Shown: one piece after another, positions 1 to 8,065 of the stretch
Layout: each line of letters begins with the position of its first letter
Position numbering within the stretch: position 1 is the stretch's first letter
Assembly: GCF_014655295.1 (NCBI RefSeq)
Contig: NZ_BNBI01000025.1
Location: forward strand, 1 to 64,000
Direction of reading: 5' to 3'
Origin: Streptomyces fumanus
GTDB taxonomy: Bacteria > Actinomycetota > Actinomycetes > Streptomycetales > Streptomycetaceae
DNA: 64,000 bases
Translations under genes and position numbers: made by a program
The notes under the pieces: generated by a model
The model's database searches: none
Told to the model about the DNA's origin: nothing
The model's input: only the letters and a program-made list of their open reading frames with translations

Positions 1-220
1 CCCCGTACACCGTCGTGTCGGTCACCAGCACCGGGACGGTCCCGTAGGGCAGGACCTCCCCCGGCGCCAGGACGCGCGCCTGGGCGCCACCAGCGCCGTT
101 GTCGAGCATGGCGGCAACCGTCGCCACTGCAATGCCGTTTCCGTCGACGGGCATCAGCGCGTACCGGAACACAACCGGCGTGCCGGTGCCCGGGGTCGTA
201 GTCACCGGTTGGGCGGTCAA
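1..220 (-). CDS. Hypothetical protein, 3' end outside window
   Basis: An open frame runs leftward from a TTG at 220 to the window edge (73 codons) without a stop. The start is chosen because a GGGGGAG ribosome-binding sequence lies 5 nt upstream and codons after it have the GC-rich third positions of the neighbours. The visible part begins LTAQPVTTTPGTGTP and continues with alternating hydrophobic and Gly/Ala-rich stretches that look like beta strands. I do not recognise a family. It diverges from the cell-wall hydrolase at 512. The C-terminus is missing, so function cannot be inferred. Confidence 0.5.
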   Translation of the reverse strand, partial: MTAQPVTTTPGTGTPVVFRYALMPVDGNGIAVATVAAMLDNGAGGAQARVLAPGEVLPYGTVPVLVTDTTVYG

Positions 221-511
221 GCCAACTCCCCCTGAATGCAGGTCCTTACGTCACGTTATTGGGCTCTTGGGACCACTGAGGCTAGCGTGAACCCCTGTCA
301 GACCCAGGTGGGGAAGGAAGCAGCATTCCGCCCGCAGCACGAAACCCCCCGGCTCCTTCACGCGAATCCGTCACCGACCCTACGCGAACCGTAATCGCGG
401 GCACGGCCCGGCCCGCCCAAGGGAGGCGCACACGCCAAGCACCTCGTGATCTAGTACGGCAGCAACACGACCGGCACGACAGCGAAGAGAGAACAAACGG
501 GGGGATAACGC
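221..511. other. Divergent intergenic region
   Basis: This stretch separates the leftward partial gene from the rightward hydrolase gene and should hold both promoters. A weak sigma70-like pair facing right is TTGGGC at 259-264 with TAGCGT at 283-288 (18-nt spacer). I see no convincing gene; open frames on the reverse strand here lack good codon usage and ribosome sites. Confidence 0.35.
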
Positions 512-1576
512 GTGAAGGTGCTCGTTGGAGTTGCCGCCGCGGTGATAGGGCTCGTCCTGGTGGTGACTCTCGGGATCGTGGGAGTGGTGATCGCCGACGA
601 CGACGCCTCGGCCACCGAGACGGCCGACGGAGGAGGCGGCCTGCGCGGCGTACCCGAAGAGTTCCGCAAGTGGATCCTCGCAGCGGACAAGGCATGCACG
701 GACCCGGCAATGGTCCCCTCCCTGCTTGCCGCGCAGCTCTACCAGGAGAGCAAGTTCAAGACCAGCCGCGAGGAAGCCACCAGCCACGCCGGCGCCCAGG
801 GTCCCGCCCAGTTCATGCCCGCGACCTGGGCCACGTGGGGACGGGATGCCGACGGCAACGGCGAGGCATCGCCCTGGGACATCGGCGACGCGGTCATGGC
901 ACAGGGCCGCATGATGTGCTCCCTGCTCAAACAGGCCCGCAATAGCGGCTACCCCGGAGACGTACGGGCGCTCGCACTGGCCGGGTACAACGCAGGCTGG
1001 GGCCGCGTGGAGGAGTACGGCGGTGTGCCCCCGAAGTCCTTCGCCGGCGGCGAGACCTACCACTACGTCCAGACCATCCTGTCGACCATGCGCCGCTTCG
1101 AGGGGCCCGGCCTGCTGACGGTCTCCGGGTCCGGCACCGGAGCGGCCGCCCTGCGCAAGGCGGCCACCCGAATCGGCACCCCGTACGCCTACGGAGGCGG
1201 CGGCCCCGCCGGCCCGTCGACCGGCTTCTGCGACGGCACCAACGGCTACCTCAACGGCCGGTGCGCCGCCAGCAGCACCGTCGGCTACGACTGCTCCAGC
1301 CTCGTGCAGTACGCCTACTGGCCCACGGTGAAACTGCCCCGGACGGCCGACGCCCAGTACGGCGCGACCAGCAACCGGCCCGTCTCCCGCACCAACCTCA
1401 GCCCGGGCGACCTGTTGTTCTGGGCGCACGGCGGCAGTGGCACCATCTACCACGTCGCGCTCTACGCGGGCGACGGCAACGTCCTCCACGCACCGCGCAC
1501 CGGCCGCCACGTAGAGGTGGCACCCCTCACCTCGGCGATGCCGCAGGGCGACTACGTCGGCGCCACCCGTCCCTGA
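512..1576 (+). CDS. Bifunctional lytic transglycosylase / NlpC-P60 (C40) peptidase
   Basis: This 354-residue exported protein should cut peptidoglycan glycan strands and peptide stems outside the membrane, the usual role of such fusions in conjugation systems. A membrane anchor or signal segment spans residues 5-27. The transglycosylase domain (about 47-200) has the candidate catalytic Glu in QESKF (about 79) followed by GAQGPAQFMP and AGYNAGWGRV. The C-terminal NlpC/P60 domain (about 210-350) has the nucleophile in GYDCSSLVQYAYW (Cys about 261) and a His in TIYHVALYAG (about 314). The GTG start at 512 follows a G-rich ribosome site near 499-504. It converges on the mobilisation operon and shares its terminator. 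The domain calls are secure; the transfer role is inferred from context. Confidence 0.92.
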   Translation: MKVLVGVAAAVIGLVLVVTLGIVGVVIADDDASATETADGGGGLRGVPEEFRKWILAADKACTDPAMVPSLLAAQLYQESKFKTSREEATSHAGAQGPAQFMPATWATWGRDADGNGEASPWDIGDAVMAQGRMMCSLLKQARNSGYPGDVRALALAGYNAGWGRVEEYGGVPPKSFAGGETYHYVQTILSTMRRFEGPGLLTVSGSGTGAAALRKAATRIGTPYAYGGGGPAGPSTGFCDGTNGYLNGRCAASSTVGYDCSSLVQYAYWPTVKLPRTADAQYGATSNRPVSRTNLSPGDLLFWAHGGSGTIYHVALYAGDGNVLHAPRTGRHVEVAPLTSAMPQGDYVGATRP

Positions 1577-1585
1577 CCCGAAACG

Positions 1586-1624
1586 ACGTGTGCCGCAGAC
1601 CGGATGCCGGTCTGCGGCACACGT
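1586..1624. terminator. Bidirectional terminator hairpin
   Basis: A perfect 18-bp inverted repeat (ACGTGTGCCGCAGACCGG and its complement) with a 3-nt loop lies 9 nt after the hydrolase stop and 12 nt before the stop of the convergent mobilisation operon. Its position suits both. Confidence 0.85.
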
Positions 1625-1636
1625 ACATCGGCCGTT

Positions 1637-2779
1637 CTACCGGGTCTTGCCACTCTGCGGCGCGGGTCCGGCCTCGCGGTGCGCGGCCACTCCGGGCGTG
1701 GTCGGTGCCGCCCCCTTCGCGGCCTTAGTAGGGCCCACACTCGGCGACGTCGATCGGGCCGCCGCCGTACTCACCGTCGGCCCCGGCCCCGCCGGCGTAC
1801 CGACCGGCTTGCGCAGCGCGTCAACGGCGGCCTGGACCAGACGCCGCCCCACCTGCGACTGCGGGCCCTCCTGCCACGAGGTGTCCGTCGACAGCCGGGC
1901 CAGGTGCTCCGCGACCGGTTGCCCCTTGCTCTCCATGTCCGCCACCCGCGCGGCGACCAGAGGCCACTGACGCGCCGACAGCAGGAGGTCCGCCTCCCGC
2001 TCCGCCCCGGGCAGCGCCCCCCGCACCATGCGCCCGAACCGCTGGTTCTCTGAAGGTGAGATCGACAGTTGCCGGAGGGCCCGCTCCCGGTCTCCCAGGT
2101 CGAGATCCTTGGGGATGTCCAGCCCGACCGTCAGCGGCCCATACGACAGCGTCGCGTCCCGGCTCGTGGTCGGCACCTCGGCCGCCGAAAGTACCTTGGC
2201 AATGGCCTGGTCGACGCCGACACCCTCCTCGTGCGCGGCCCCGAGGATTGCCCTCACGTCGACTCCGCGCTCATTCAGCGTCGCCATCGTCCTGGCCATC
2301 TCCGGCCACGCCGGGGAGGACAGGATCGCCTCACGCACCGGTCCCGCCGGCAGCGTCTCACGCAACGCCTTCGCCCACTCCTCGGTGCCCTCGCGCGCCA
2401 CCTTCTCGGCGTTCGCCACGACCTGGTCCCGCACCGTCACGGTGATCTCGCCGACGCGCGGCAGCATCGTCTCCAGATCCACCCCGGCCCGCTTGAGCGC
2501 CATGAGCTGTTGAGCGAGCTGGGGCCAGTCCGCACCTTGCAGCAACGCCGCGGCGATGTCGACCGGGAGGAACTTCTTGACTTCCTCCGATGCTTCCGCC
2601 GCTGCCTTCTCGGCGTCCGGGAGTTCGTCCTCCTTCCCGGCCCTCTTCTGCTGTTGACGGCGCACCGCGTCCGCGATGGCCATCACCAGACGGAACGCCA
2701 TCACGGAGGTCTGCACCGCCTCGGCGGCGGCCTCCGTGAATGCCTCCCCGGAACGCTCCTCTGGCGTCGGCATCGACAT
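1637..2779 (-). CDS. Relaxase-linked accessory protein
   Basis: This protein of about 380 residues is the last gene of the mobC-relaxase operon. It is rich in Ala/Glu helices; residues about 20-100 carry EEVKKFLPVDIAAALL and similar amphipathic stretches, and the C-terminus is a low-complexity Pro/Ala/Thr tail. A motif of the form P-x-W-P-x-(L/M)-A (DWPQLAQQL, AWPEMARTM, QWPLVAARV) recurs three times. Related AWPALRTRL wording appears near the relaxase C-terminus, which suggests a shared repeat fold. ATG at 2779 is preferred because AGGGGAG sits 5 nt upstream; a GTG at 2797 would overlap the relaxase stop by 4 nt. Family unknown to me. A DNA-processing or relaxosome role is inferred from operon position. 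Confidence 0.8.
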   Translation of the reverse strand: MSMPTPEERSGEAFTEAAAEAVQTSVMAFRLVMAIADAVRRQQQKRAGKEDELPDAEKAAAEASEEVKKFLPVDIAAALLQGADWPQLAQQLMALKRAGVDLETMLPRVGEITVTVRDQVVANAEKVAREGTEEWAKALRETLPAGPVREAILSSPAWPEMARTMATLNERGVDVRAILGAAHEEGVGVDQAIAKVLSAAEVPTTSRDATLSYGPLTVGLDIPKDLDLGDRERALRQLSISPSENQRFGRMVRGALPGAEREADLLLSARQWPLVAARVADMESKGQPVAEHLARLSTDTSWQEGPQSQVGRRLVQAAVDALRKPVGTPAGPGPTVSTAAARSTSPSVGPTKAAKGAAPTTPGVAAHREAGPAPQSGKTR

Positions 2780-2793
2780 GTTCGCTCCCCTCG

Positions 2794-4560
2794 TCACCGG
2801 GCCCGTCGCGGGCCCTTGCGCTGTTCGTCACCCGGCGGCCGACGTGTCGGCCCGGGCACCCCCGTCTTGCGCGGCCCACTGCTGCGGCCGGTGCCGCCCG
2901 TGGGCGTCGGCGACGGGCTCTTGCCGGTGGCCGCCGCCGTTGCACCACGCTGGCGACTCCACCCGTCCAGCCGCCATGTAAGCACCTCGGCGACCGAGTC
3001 CGCTGAGGCCAACTCCCTCCGGGCCGCGACTGCGGAGAGCACCTCGACCGGGTCCTCCCCCATCTCCTCGACCGCGATCAGGCGCGTGCGCAGTGCTGGC
3101 CACGCCGGGTCTGCAAGTATCGCAGTCGCCCGCTCGGGCAGAGCCTGCTGGAGCACGCCAGCCATCGGCCGCTCACCGGAGACGGCTGGTGCACGGCGGG
3201 GCCCACCGGGTCGTGCGGCCGCCCGCTTGGGGCGGGGCCGGTACTCCCGGGCAGCAGCCGCGCCGGCGGTCACCTCGACCGCCTCACGCAGCAGTCGACC
3301 GGCCCGCCCCGACGCCTCCGCCTGCGCTCGGTGCTCCTGCGCCTGGTGCCAGCGCCGGGACGCCTCGACCGCCTTCACCAGGGCTAGGAGGAAGCCGAGC
3401 GCGGCGACCGCGTCACTGCGGCCCGCCGCAGCCGCTGACTGTGACAGCAACTGCGCCGACTCCCGGTACAGCGTCCGCGCCTGGCTCTCCAGGGCACGGT
3501 CGCCGGGCACCCGGGCGGCCCGCTCGAACTCGTAGGCAGCGTCCTTGATCTCGCTGCGGACCAGACGCGGTGAGATGACGGCGGCAACCACGATCAGGTC
3601 CCCGAGTGCGGCCACCTCCCCGGCTCCCTCATGCAGCCCTTCGGCGCCGAGCTGGACGGCGGCCGCGCGTACTTTGCTCTCGGCTACCCGCCACAGCTCC
3701 GCCGGCGCGACGCGAGGCAGCGGAATCTGCTTGCTCCACCGCTCGCGCACCCGAGGCAGGGACAGGTCCGGCGCAAGCCGGGCTCCGGAGAACCAGATAG
3801 GTGCCTGCTCCGGATTGCGGTCCCCCGGCATCGCGACGGAGTAGCCGGTCACGTTGCCGTCCGGGGCAATGCGCTGCTTCACACGCAGCCCGGACGTCCC
3901 CAGCCGAGCGAAGAAGTCAGCCTCATTCATTGCCGCCGCTGCCACCTCGCGCACCGTTCGTTGCAGGGTCACGCGCGGCGCTTCCTTCAGGCCACGGCGT
4001 TCCGCCTTCTCCAGCTCTCCGGCCTTCCGCCACTGCGCTGCGGTCTTGTCTCCGTGCTTGAGCCGACGGAGTCCGAACAGCACCTCGAAAGCGCGAGCCG
4101 CAGTCTGCATTTTCACGATGTCTTGGCGCAGGTTCGGTTGCCGTCCGTCCTCCCGGACCTTGGTCGCCACGAGGTGAATGTGGTCGTCGGCATGCCGGAC
4201 GGCCACCCACCGGCATGCCTCGTCGTCATTGTGCTCGGCGATCCCGGCGGCATGCATCATCTCGCGTGCCACCTCGGCCCACTCCGCATCACTGAGGATG
4301 CGGTCCTCGGGAGCGTTGCGGACAGCCACGTGGTACACGTGCAGCTTCGGTCTCTTCCCCCGCATCGCGAAGACGGGGGCGTCCAAGAGCAAGGCGAGAT
4401 CCGAGATCGTCATGTCCGACGACCGGCCCGGGTCATCGACGTACGGGTCCCATGCCGCCACCATGTGCGGGTCGGTGTGCTCATCGCGCCGCCCCGGCCC
4501 ATAGAGGTAGTGCAGCAGACCGTAGGTGTCGCTGCCCTCGTCCAGCTTCTCGGGAATCAC
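2794..4560 (-). CDS. MOB-family relaxase (conjugative nickase)
   Basis: This 588-residue protein should nick the plasmid at oriT, stay covalently bound to the 5' end and lead the strand into the recipient. The histidine triad motif HADDHIHLVATKV lies at about residues 123-135, with His 123, 127 and 129 as metal ligands. Tyrosines in GLLHYLYGPGR (about 18 and 20) are candidate catalytic residues. The part after about residue 200 is helical and ends in a basic tail. The start ATG overlaps the stop of the upstream MobC-like gene (ATGA), so the two are translationally coupled. The architecture matches actinobacterial relaxase/mobilisation nuclease proteins; the exact MOB class needs a profile search. 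Confidence 0.92.
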   Translation of the reverse strand: MIPEKLDEGSDTYGLLHYLYGPGRRDEHTDPHMVAAWDPYVDDPGRSSDMTISDLALLLDAPVFAMRGKRPKLHVYHVAVRNAPEDRILSDAEWAEVAREMMHAAGIAEHNDDEACRWVAVRHADDHIHLVATKVREDGRQPNLRQDIVKMQTAARAFEVLFGLRRLKHGDKTAAQWRKAGELEKAERRGLKEAPRVTLQRTVREVAAAAMNEADFFARLGTSGLRVKQRIAPDGNVTGYSVAMPGDRNPEQAPIWFSGARLAPDLSLPRVRERWSKQIPLPRVAPAELWRVAESKVRAAAVQLGAEGLHEGAGEVAALGDLIVVAAVISPRLVRSEIKDAAYEFERAARVPGDRALESQARTLYRESAQLLSQSAAAAGRSDAVAALGFLLALVKAVEASRRWHQAQEHRAQAEASGRAGRLLREAVEVTAGAAAAREYRPRPKRAAARPGGPRRAPAVSGERPMAGVLQQALPERATAILADPAWPALRTRLIAVEEMGEDPVEVLSAVAARRELASADSVAEVLTWRLDGWSRQRGATAAATGKSPSPTPTGGTGRSSGPRKTGVPGPTRRPPGDEQRKGPRRAR

Positions 4561-5045
4561 CCGCCCCGCTCCTTCCTCTCTCTCATCACCTGGAGCGTGG
4601 CCTCGTCCAGGCGTCGGATCGCCGCCAGCAGTGCCTGGTGTACCGCGAGCATCTCTCGGTCGGTCACGACGCCGTCGGAGTTCAGCACCTTCGCGATCTG
4701 GTTGTAGTTGACTCCGATCCTCCTGAGCTGCTTCCGCGCCTCGATCAGCTCTGCGACCACGGCCTTGGCGTTGACCGGCGTAGGCACGACGATCTCCTCG
4801 GCAACGTCCAGGGAGACGCGCCCGATCCAGGACGCTGTTGCCAGACGCTCGCGTTCAGCAGCCGCTTTCACGATCGCGTGTTCGTCCTCGTTGTAGGACA
4901 CCTTGATGCGTGTCTCACGAGCGCCGCCGGCCTCGCGCTCGCGTCTCCGCGCAGCGGGGCGCTGACGTGTCTTATCCGCTGTCGGCTCTGCCACCACAGC
5001 CCTTTCCGATCCGCCCCCGGGGTCCGTGCTCGGACCCATGACCAC
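4557..5045 (-). CDS. MobC-like relaxosome accessory protein
   Basis: This 162-residue basic protein resembles MobC-type plasmid mobilisation relaxosome proteins. A ribbon-helix-helix-like segment (ETRIKVSYNEDEHAIVKAAAER, shown in part) is followed by the typical family motif RRIGVNYNQIAKVLN at about 110-124. Such proteins bind oriT and help melt DNA for the relaxase. The reading frame opens with GTG at 5045; ATG at 5039 is also possible and neither has a strong ribosome site. It is the first gene of the operon, directly next to the candidate oriT. Confidence 0.88.
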   Translation of the reverse strand: MVMGPSTDPGGGSERAVVAEPTADKTRQRPAARRREREAGGARETRIKVSYNEDEHAIVKAAAERERLATASWIGRVSLDVAEEIVVPTPVNAKAVVAELIEARKQLRRIGVNYNQIAKVLNSDGVVTDREMLAVHQALLAAIRRLDEATLQVMRERKERGG

Positions 5046-5237
5046 CGGCCGCCACCCTAATGGAGGGCGCCCGGCATCGCCGCTTACTGGGCCCAGTAAG
5101 CACTACCTTGCTACCGGTGGCTGATGCCGTCAGTAGCCGCACGCGGTGTTTGTGGTCGACCGTCAAAAATCCCTGTGTCTGGGGCGGTAAGCATGCTCTC
5201 GCTGCTGCCCCACCTACCGTGCCAGTACGATCACGGC
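5046..5237. other. Candidate oriT region
   Basis: This is non-coding DNA between the divergent mobC-like gene and the small gene at 5238. It contains a perfect 20-bp palindrome at 5082-5101 and two GTAAGCA words (5096-5102 and 5187-5193). Position beside mobC and the relaxase is where oriT lies in most mobilisable plasmids. No nic site can be assigned by eye. Confidence 0.5.
5082..5101. repeat. 20-bp perfect palindrome in candidate oriT
   Basis: GCTTACTGGGCCCAGTAAGC equals its own reverse complement. It could extrude as a cruciform or be the binding site of the MobC-like protein or relaxase, or an operator of the mob operon. Confidence 0.7.
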
Positions 5238-5618
5238 ATGGCCAGTGCACACGACATCATGCAGCGAATGAGGGAAGTCCAAGCGGCCCGCGAGAAGGCG
5301 TTCGAGCCGCTGGCGGAGATCCTGGGACAGCGGGCTGAACTCCAGCGTCAGTTGGAGGCGCTGGACGCGCCGTACGCCGAAGCGTTTGCCGCCGCAGAGG
5401 CGGCGGGCTGGACTGCGGAGGAGCTGAAGGGAATCGGCGCCGAAGAACCCGCGAAGCGCCCGAGTAGGCGACAACGGAGCAAGCGGGCCGCGGCGAAGAA
5501 GGCGGCGACGGAAACGACGTCCGCGGACTCCTCGACCGATTCGCCGGCGGCTGCGGTACCGACGCAGAACGGTGCCGCGGGACTTGAGACGGCGGCCGCT
5601 GGAAGCACAACCGGCTGA
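5238..5618 (+). CDS. Small coiled-coil hypothetical protein
   Basis: This 126-residue protein starts MASAHDIMQRMREVQAAREK. Residues about 8-65 form a charged helical region (coiled-coil-like), followed by a Lys/Arg-rich patch (RPSRRQRSKRAAAKKAA) and an Ala/Ser/Thr-rich tail. Such N-terminally helical, C-terminally basic proteins are common in Streptomyces plasmids. I do not know the function. ATG at 5238 is preferred over an upstream GTG because a TACGAT -10-like box at 5226-5231 sits about 7 nt before it, suggesting a leaderless transcript. A strong terminator follows. Confidence 0.75.
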   Translation: MASAHDIMQRMREVQAAREKAFEPLAEILGQRAELQRQLEALDAPYAEAFAAAEAAGWTAEELKGIGAEEPAKRPSRRQRSKRAAAKKAATETTSADSSTDSPAAAVPTQNGAAGLETAAAGSTTG

Positions 5619-5635
5619 CGCGAAGAACGCAGGGA

Positions 5636-5662
5636 AAAGGGCCCCGCTGCGCGGGGCCCTTT
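5636..5662 (+). terminator. Rho-independent-type terminator
   Basis: A 12-bp stem (AAAGGGCCCCGC and its complement) with a TGC loop lies 17 nt after the stop at 5618; the right arm ends in a TTT run. Confidence 0.85.
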
Positions 5663-5929
5663 ACGTTGTGCAGGCATCCCCCCGGCCTCTCCAGTGTCCG
5701 GCCGGACTCCTCCGCGTCAAGGCGCCCCAGGGTCCGGCGGGCGGCCCGGGCCGTCTCGCGGGTGCGGCCGGGAGGGTGGGGCGTTCCAGAAAACTGGAAC
5801 ACGCAACGGTGCCCCGGAACCCTCAAGGGTGGGATTTCCGGGGCACCGTCTCCGGCCGCTGCCCGCGACGGGGGTGGCGCGGGCAGCGGGGGTCGAGTGC
5901 GGGCTACGGCCCGCTGGTCCGGCGGGCGC
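5663..5929. other. Convergent intergenic region with hairpins and one iteron-type site
   Basis: No gene is seen. The region holds an 18-bp dyad at 5783-5800 identical to the initiator-gene iterons. It also holds a 12-bp stem at 5808-5847 (GGTGCCCCGGAA arms) and a 12-bp stem at 5856-5889 (CCGCTGCCCGCG arms). The two stems probably terminate the leftward operon that ends at 5930. Confidence 0.6.
5783..5800. repeat. Distant copy of the initiator iteron dyad
   Basis: GTTCCAGAAAACTGGAAC is the exact reverse complement of the GTTCCAGTTTTCTGGAAC sites at 19187-19204 and 19235-19252, about 13.4 kb away inside the initiator gene. A non-coding copy argues that the word is selected as DNA and not only for the residues it encodes. 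Confidence 0.75.
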
Positions 5930-6145
5930 TCACAGGTCGCCCGACTCGATCATTTCGGCGCGGGTCCGGCGCACGGTGAGCTTGCGCGGGTCCTCCGCCG
6001 GCCACTCCGTTCCGCCGCCACCGTTCGCCGGTCGGAGCCAGATGACTCCGCCGCGGATGTCGGTCACGATGGCCCGGGTCGTGCCTTCCAGTACCTCGTC
6101 GCCGACCGTCGGCGCGGGCTCGGTTTCGGTCTTGGTCTCGGTCAT
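5930..6145 (-). CDS. Small acidic protein downstream of HATPase
   Basis: This 71-residue protein (MTETKTETEPAPTVGDEVLE...) ends the XRE regulator / HATPase cassette. The ATG at 6145 overlaps the ATPase stop by 4 nt (ATGA), with AGGTGA just upstream. The middle (DEVLEGTTRAIVTDIRGG, then VIWLRPANGG) reads as a small beta-barrel. Small genes of this kind follow the regulator/ATPase pair at many Streptomyces loci; the function is unknown. Confidence 0.8.
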   Translation of the reverse strand: MTETKTETEPAPTVGDEVLEGTTRAIVTDIRGGVIWLRPANGGGGTEWPAEDPRKLTVRRTRAEMIESGDL

Positions 6146-6576
6146 CGGGTCACCTTCATCTCTGCCCAGACGCGCTTGCCCCACGGACGTCGTCCGCTGC
6201 CCAACAGGTCGTAGCCCCACCGGTCCGCCATCTCCTCGACCAGGGCGAGCCCGCGGCCGTTGATGTCGTCCGGCCCGGCCTCGCACAGCTCCGGCAGACG
6301 CCGGGGTTCCCGGTCGACCACGGCCACATAGACCCGGTCGTCGTAGGGGCGGTTGATGATGACGCGAACGCAGTCGCCGCGAGCATGTCGCACGGCGTTG
6401 GCGAACAGCTCCGTCAGCAGCAGTGCCGCGCCCTCGCTCGCCTCGTCCATGTTCCAGGCGCCCATGGCCACGCGGGCTAGGCGCCGCGCCTTCCCTGCCG
6501 TCTCAGGGGTGCGCGTCATCGTCTCGCTGTAGCCGGGGTATCCCGCTGCGCGGGACTGGGTGGTCGTGTCGGGCAT
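6142..6576 (-). CDS. RsbW/SpoIIAB-like HATPase (ATP-binding regulator)
   Basis: This 144-residue protein is a stand-alone GHKL ATP-binding domain like those of anti-sigma kinases. The N box is in LLLTELFANAVRHARGD and the G1 box in VVDREPRRLPE, followed by GRGLALVEEMADRWGYD (G2). ATG at 6576 is chosen because an AGG ribosome site precedes it; a GTG at 6612 has none. In Streptomyces such ATPases pair with XRE regulators in WhiJ-like families that tune development. Here the regulator gene lies immediately upstream in the same orientation, so joint action is inferred. Confidence 0.88.
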   Translation of the reverse strand: MPDTTTQSRAAGYPGYSETMTRTPETAGKARRLARVAMGAWNMDEASEGAALLLTELFANAVRHARGDCVRVIINRPYDDRVYVAVVDREPRRLPELCEAGPDDINGRGLALVEEMADRWGYDLLGSGRRPWGKRVWAEMKVTR

Positions 6577-6626
6577 CGCCGAACCTCGGGGGTAGCGGGT
6601 GGGTCGAGACACGACCGTAAGAGCAG

Positions 6627-6661
6627 AAGGGGGTAGCGACAGGTACAGTCGCTACCCCCTT
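6627..6661. promoter_or_regulatory. 14-bp inverted repeat upstream of HATPase gene
   Basis: AAGGGGGTAGCGAC and its perfect complement flank a 7-nt spacer between the regulator's stop (6685) and the ATPase start (6576). A second 8-bp repeat (AGGGGTAC/GTACCCCT) at 6666-6686 overlaps the regulator's stop codon. They could be a terminator for the regulator, or operators for ATPase expression; the sequence does not decide. Confidence 0.6.
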
Positions 6662-6684
6662 GCGAAGGGGTACAGGTTGTACCC

Positions 6685-7911
6685 CTAGGCGGCCACGCCG
6701 AGTTGACGCGCGAGGCCGCGGGCGTCGTCCCGGATGATCGCGCTACCGTTCTCCGCCAGTTCCGCCGCCGTACCGCGTGCGAACAGGTTGAAGCAGGCCG
6801 TCTCGGGGCTCGCCTCGTATGCCTTCTTCAGCAGGTGCACGACCGCCACCGTCTCGCCCGCGAGGCCGTAGGCGCGGGCTGTCTCGATGAGGTGGAAGCT
6901 GCGGCGGGTGGCGCTCTGCATCGAGCCGAGATCGATGTGCGTGGCCGCGTCGACCGCCGCGCCGGACCGCACCAGGTCGTTGTTCATCGTGATCGCGTAA
7001 GCGTCGACCATGCCCCGGCCGAACATCAGCCAGGGGTGCACGTACGCGTCGCCGAGTCGCTTGGCGGCGGCGTCGGCACGGTCCCAGTGCCGTTCGGCGT
7101 TGCCCTTCTGGCCGACCTTGGCGAACGACAGGCAAGCGGCCAGGTGCAGCAGTCCGCCGAGCGCGATGTCCTCCGGGCCGCGTTCCGGGTCGAGCAGCCG
7201 AACCGACTTCATCGCCAGGTCGACGCGCGCCTCGTGCCGCTCTCCGGCGTCACGGAAGACGTGGTTCAGGTACCACGCGGAGGCGGCCATGGCGCGCGGG
7301 CTGTCGGCGTCCTGAGCCATCGTCATGGACCGGTCGCCGGTGAGCATCACCAGCTCGGGTGCGGGCTGGAACGACAGGTAGAGCTGGGCGAGGTGGTATC
7401 CCTGCGCGAGCAGCACCTGGGACCGGCGCCTGTCGGCGCCTTCATGGGTGCGGGCAGCATGCTGGAGGTCGGCGAGCAGGGCGGGCAGCACGTTGGCGAC
7501 GCGGCTGCGGTGGTCGCCGAATCCGTGCCATGCCTGCCACGCGTTCTGTACGCGGGTGGCGAGCACCGCCGCCGGCGCGGGCTCCTCGTCTCGGGTGAGC
7601 AGGTCGTAGGTCGTCAGGGCCTCCTTCACCCGCAGCAGTGAAGGGTGGGCGGCCTTGGTGTAGGTGGCGGCCGCAATGCGTTCGTCGCCGGTGAGGGCGG
7701 CTAGGTCGTCCACGCCGAGCGCCTCCGCGAGGCGCAGGAGTAGCGGCAGGCGTGGCATGCCGAGTCGGTCGTTCTCGATCGCCTTGACCCATTCCGTGCT
7801 GCGGCCGACCAGACCGGCGAGCACCGGTCGCGTCTGGCCCTTCCGCTCCCGTTCGCGTCGGACCCGCTGGCCGAACGTGAGGGGCGAGCCATTTTCAGCG
7901 TCGTGCGCCAT
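6685..7911 (-). CDS. XRE-family transcriptional regulator with long helical C-terminus
   Basis: This 408-residue protein has an N-terminal HTH (about residues 12-70: LTFGQRVRRERERKGQ..., then GRSTEWVKAIENDRLG). A long TPR-like helical region follows, with repeated A-x-x-x-W and L-x-x-A patterns (about 120-400). ATG at 7911 is used because GGAG lies 7 nt upstream; an in-frame upstream start at 7962 lacks a site. The layout fits the large Streptomyces group of XRE regulators that sit beside HATPase genes. Target genes are unknown; the inverted repeat at 6627-6661 is a candidate site. Confidence 0.88.
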   Translation of the reverse strand: MAHDAENGSPLTFGQRVRRERERKGQTRPVLAGLVGRSTEWVKAIENDRLGMPRLPLLLRLAEALGVDDLAALTGDERIAAATYTKAAHPSLLRVKEALTTYDLLTRDEEPAPAAVLATRVQNAWQAWHGFGDHRSRVANVLPALLADLQHAARTHEGADRRRSQVLLAQGYHLAQLYLSFQPAPELVMLTGDRSMTMAQDADSPRAMAASAWYLNHVFRDAGERHEARVDLAMKSVRLLDPERGPEDIALGGLLHLAACLSFAKVGQKGNAERHWDRADAAAKRLGDAYVHPWLMFGRGMVDAYAITMNNDLVRSGAAVDAATHIDLGSMQSATRRSFHLIETARAYGLAGETVAVVHLLKKAYEASPETACFNLFARGTAAELAENGSAIIRDDARGLARQLGVAA

Positions 7912-8007
7912 GATGGACTCCGTTCTGACGTCGCACTCAGGACGGTACCGGTGCGCGAGCATTCGGGGACACCGGTCTCCGGGTCGAGTACCTCGAAGGG
8001 GACCGGC

Positions 8008-8050
8008 AAGCCCCGGTGGGCCACTGATCTCCAGTGGCCCGCCGGGGCTT
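8008..8050 (-). terminator. Terminator of methyltransferase gene
   Basis: The arms AAGCCCCGG-TGGGCCACTG and CAGTGGCCC-GCCGGGGCTT form an almost perfect 19-bp stem. The stem lies directly after the leftward stop at 8066. Confidence 0.85.
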
Positions 8051-8065
8051 CGTCGTGAGGATGGG

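Noticed and set aside
380..1510. A 376-residue reverse-strand frame over the hydrolase gene
   Set aside because: The plus strand encodes clear transglycosylase and NlpC/P60 motifs; the reverse product has no domain character.
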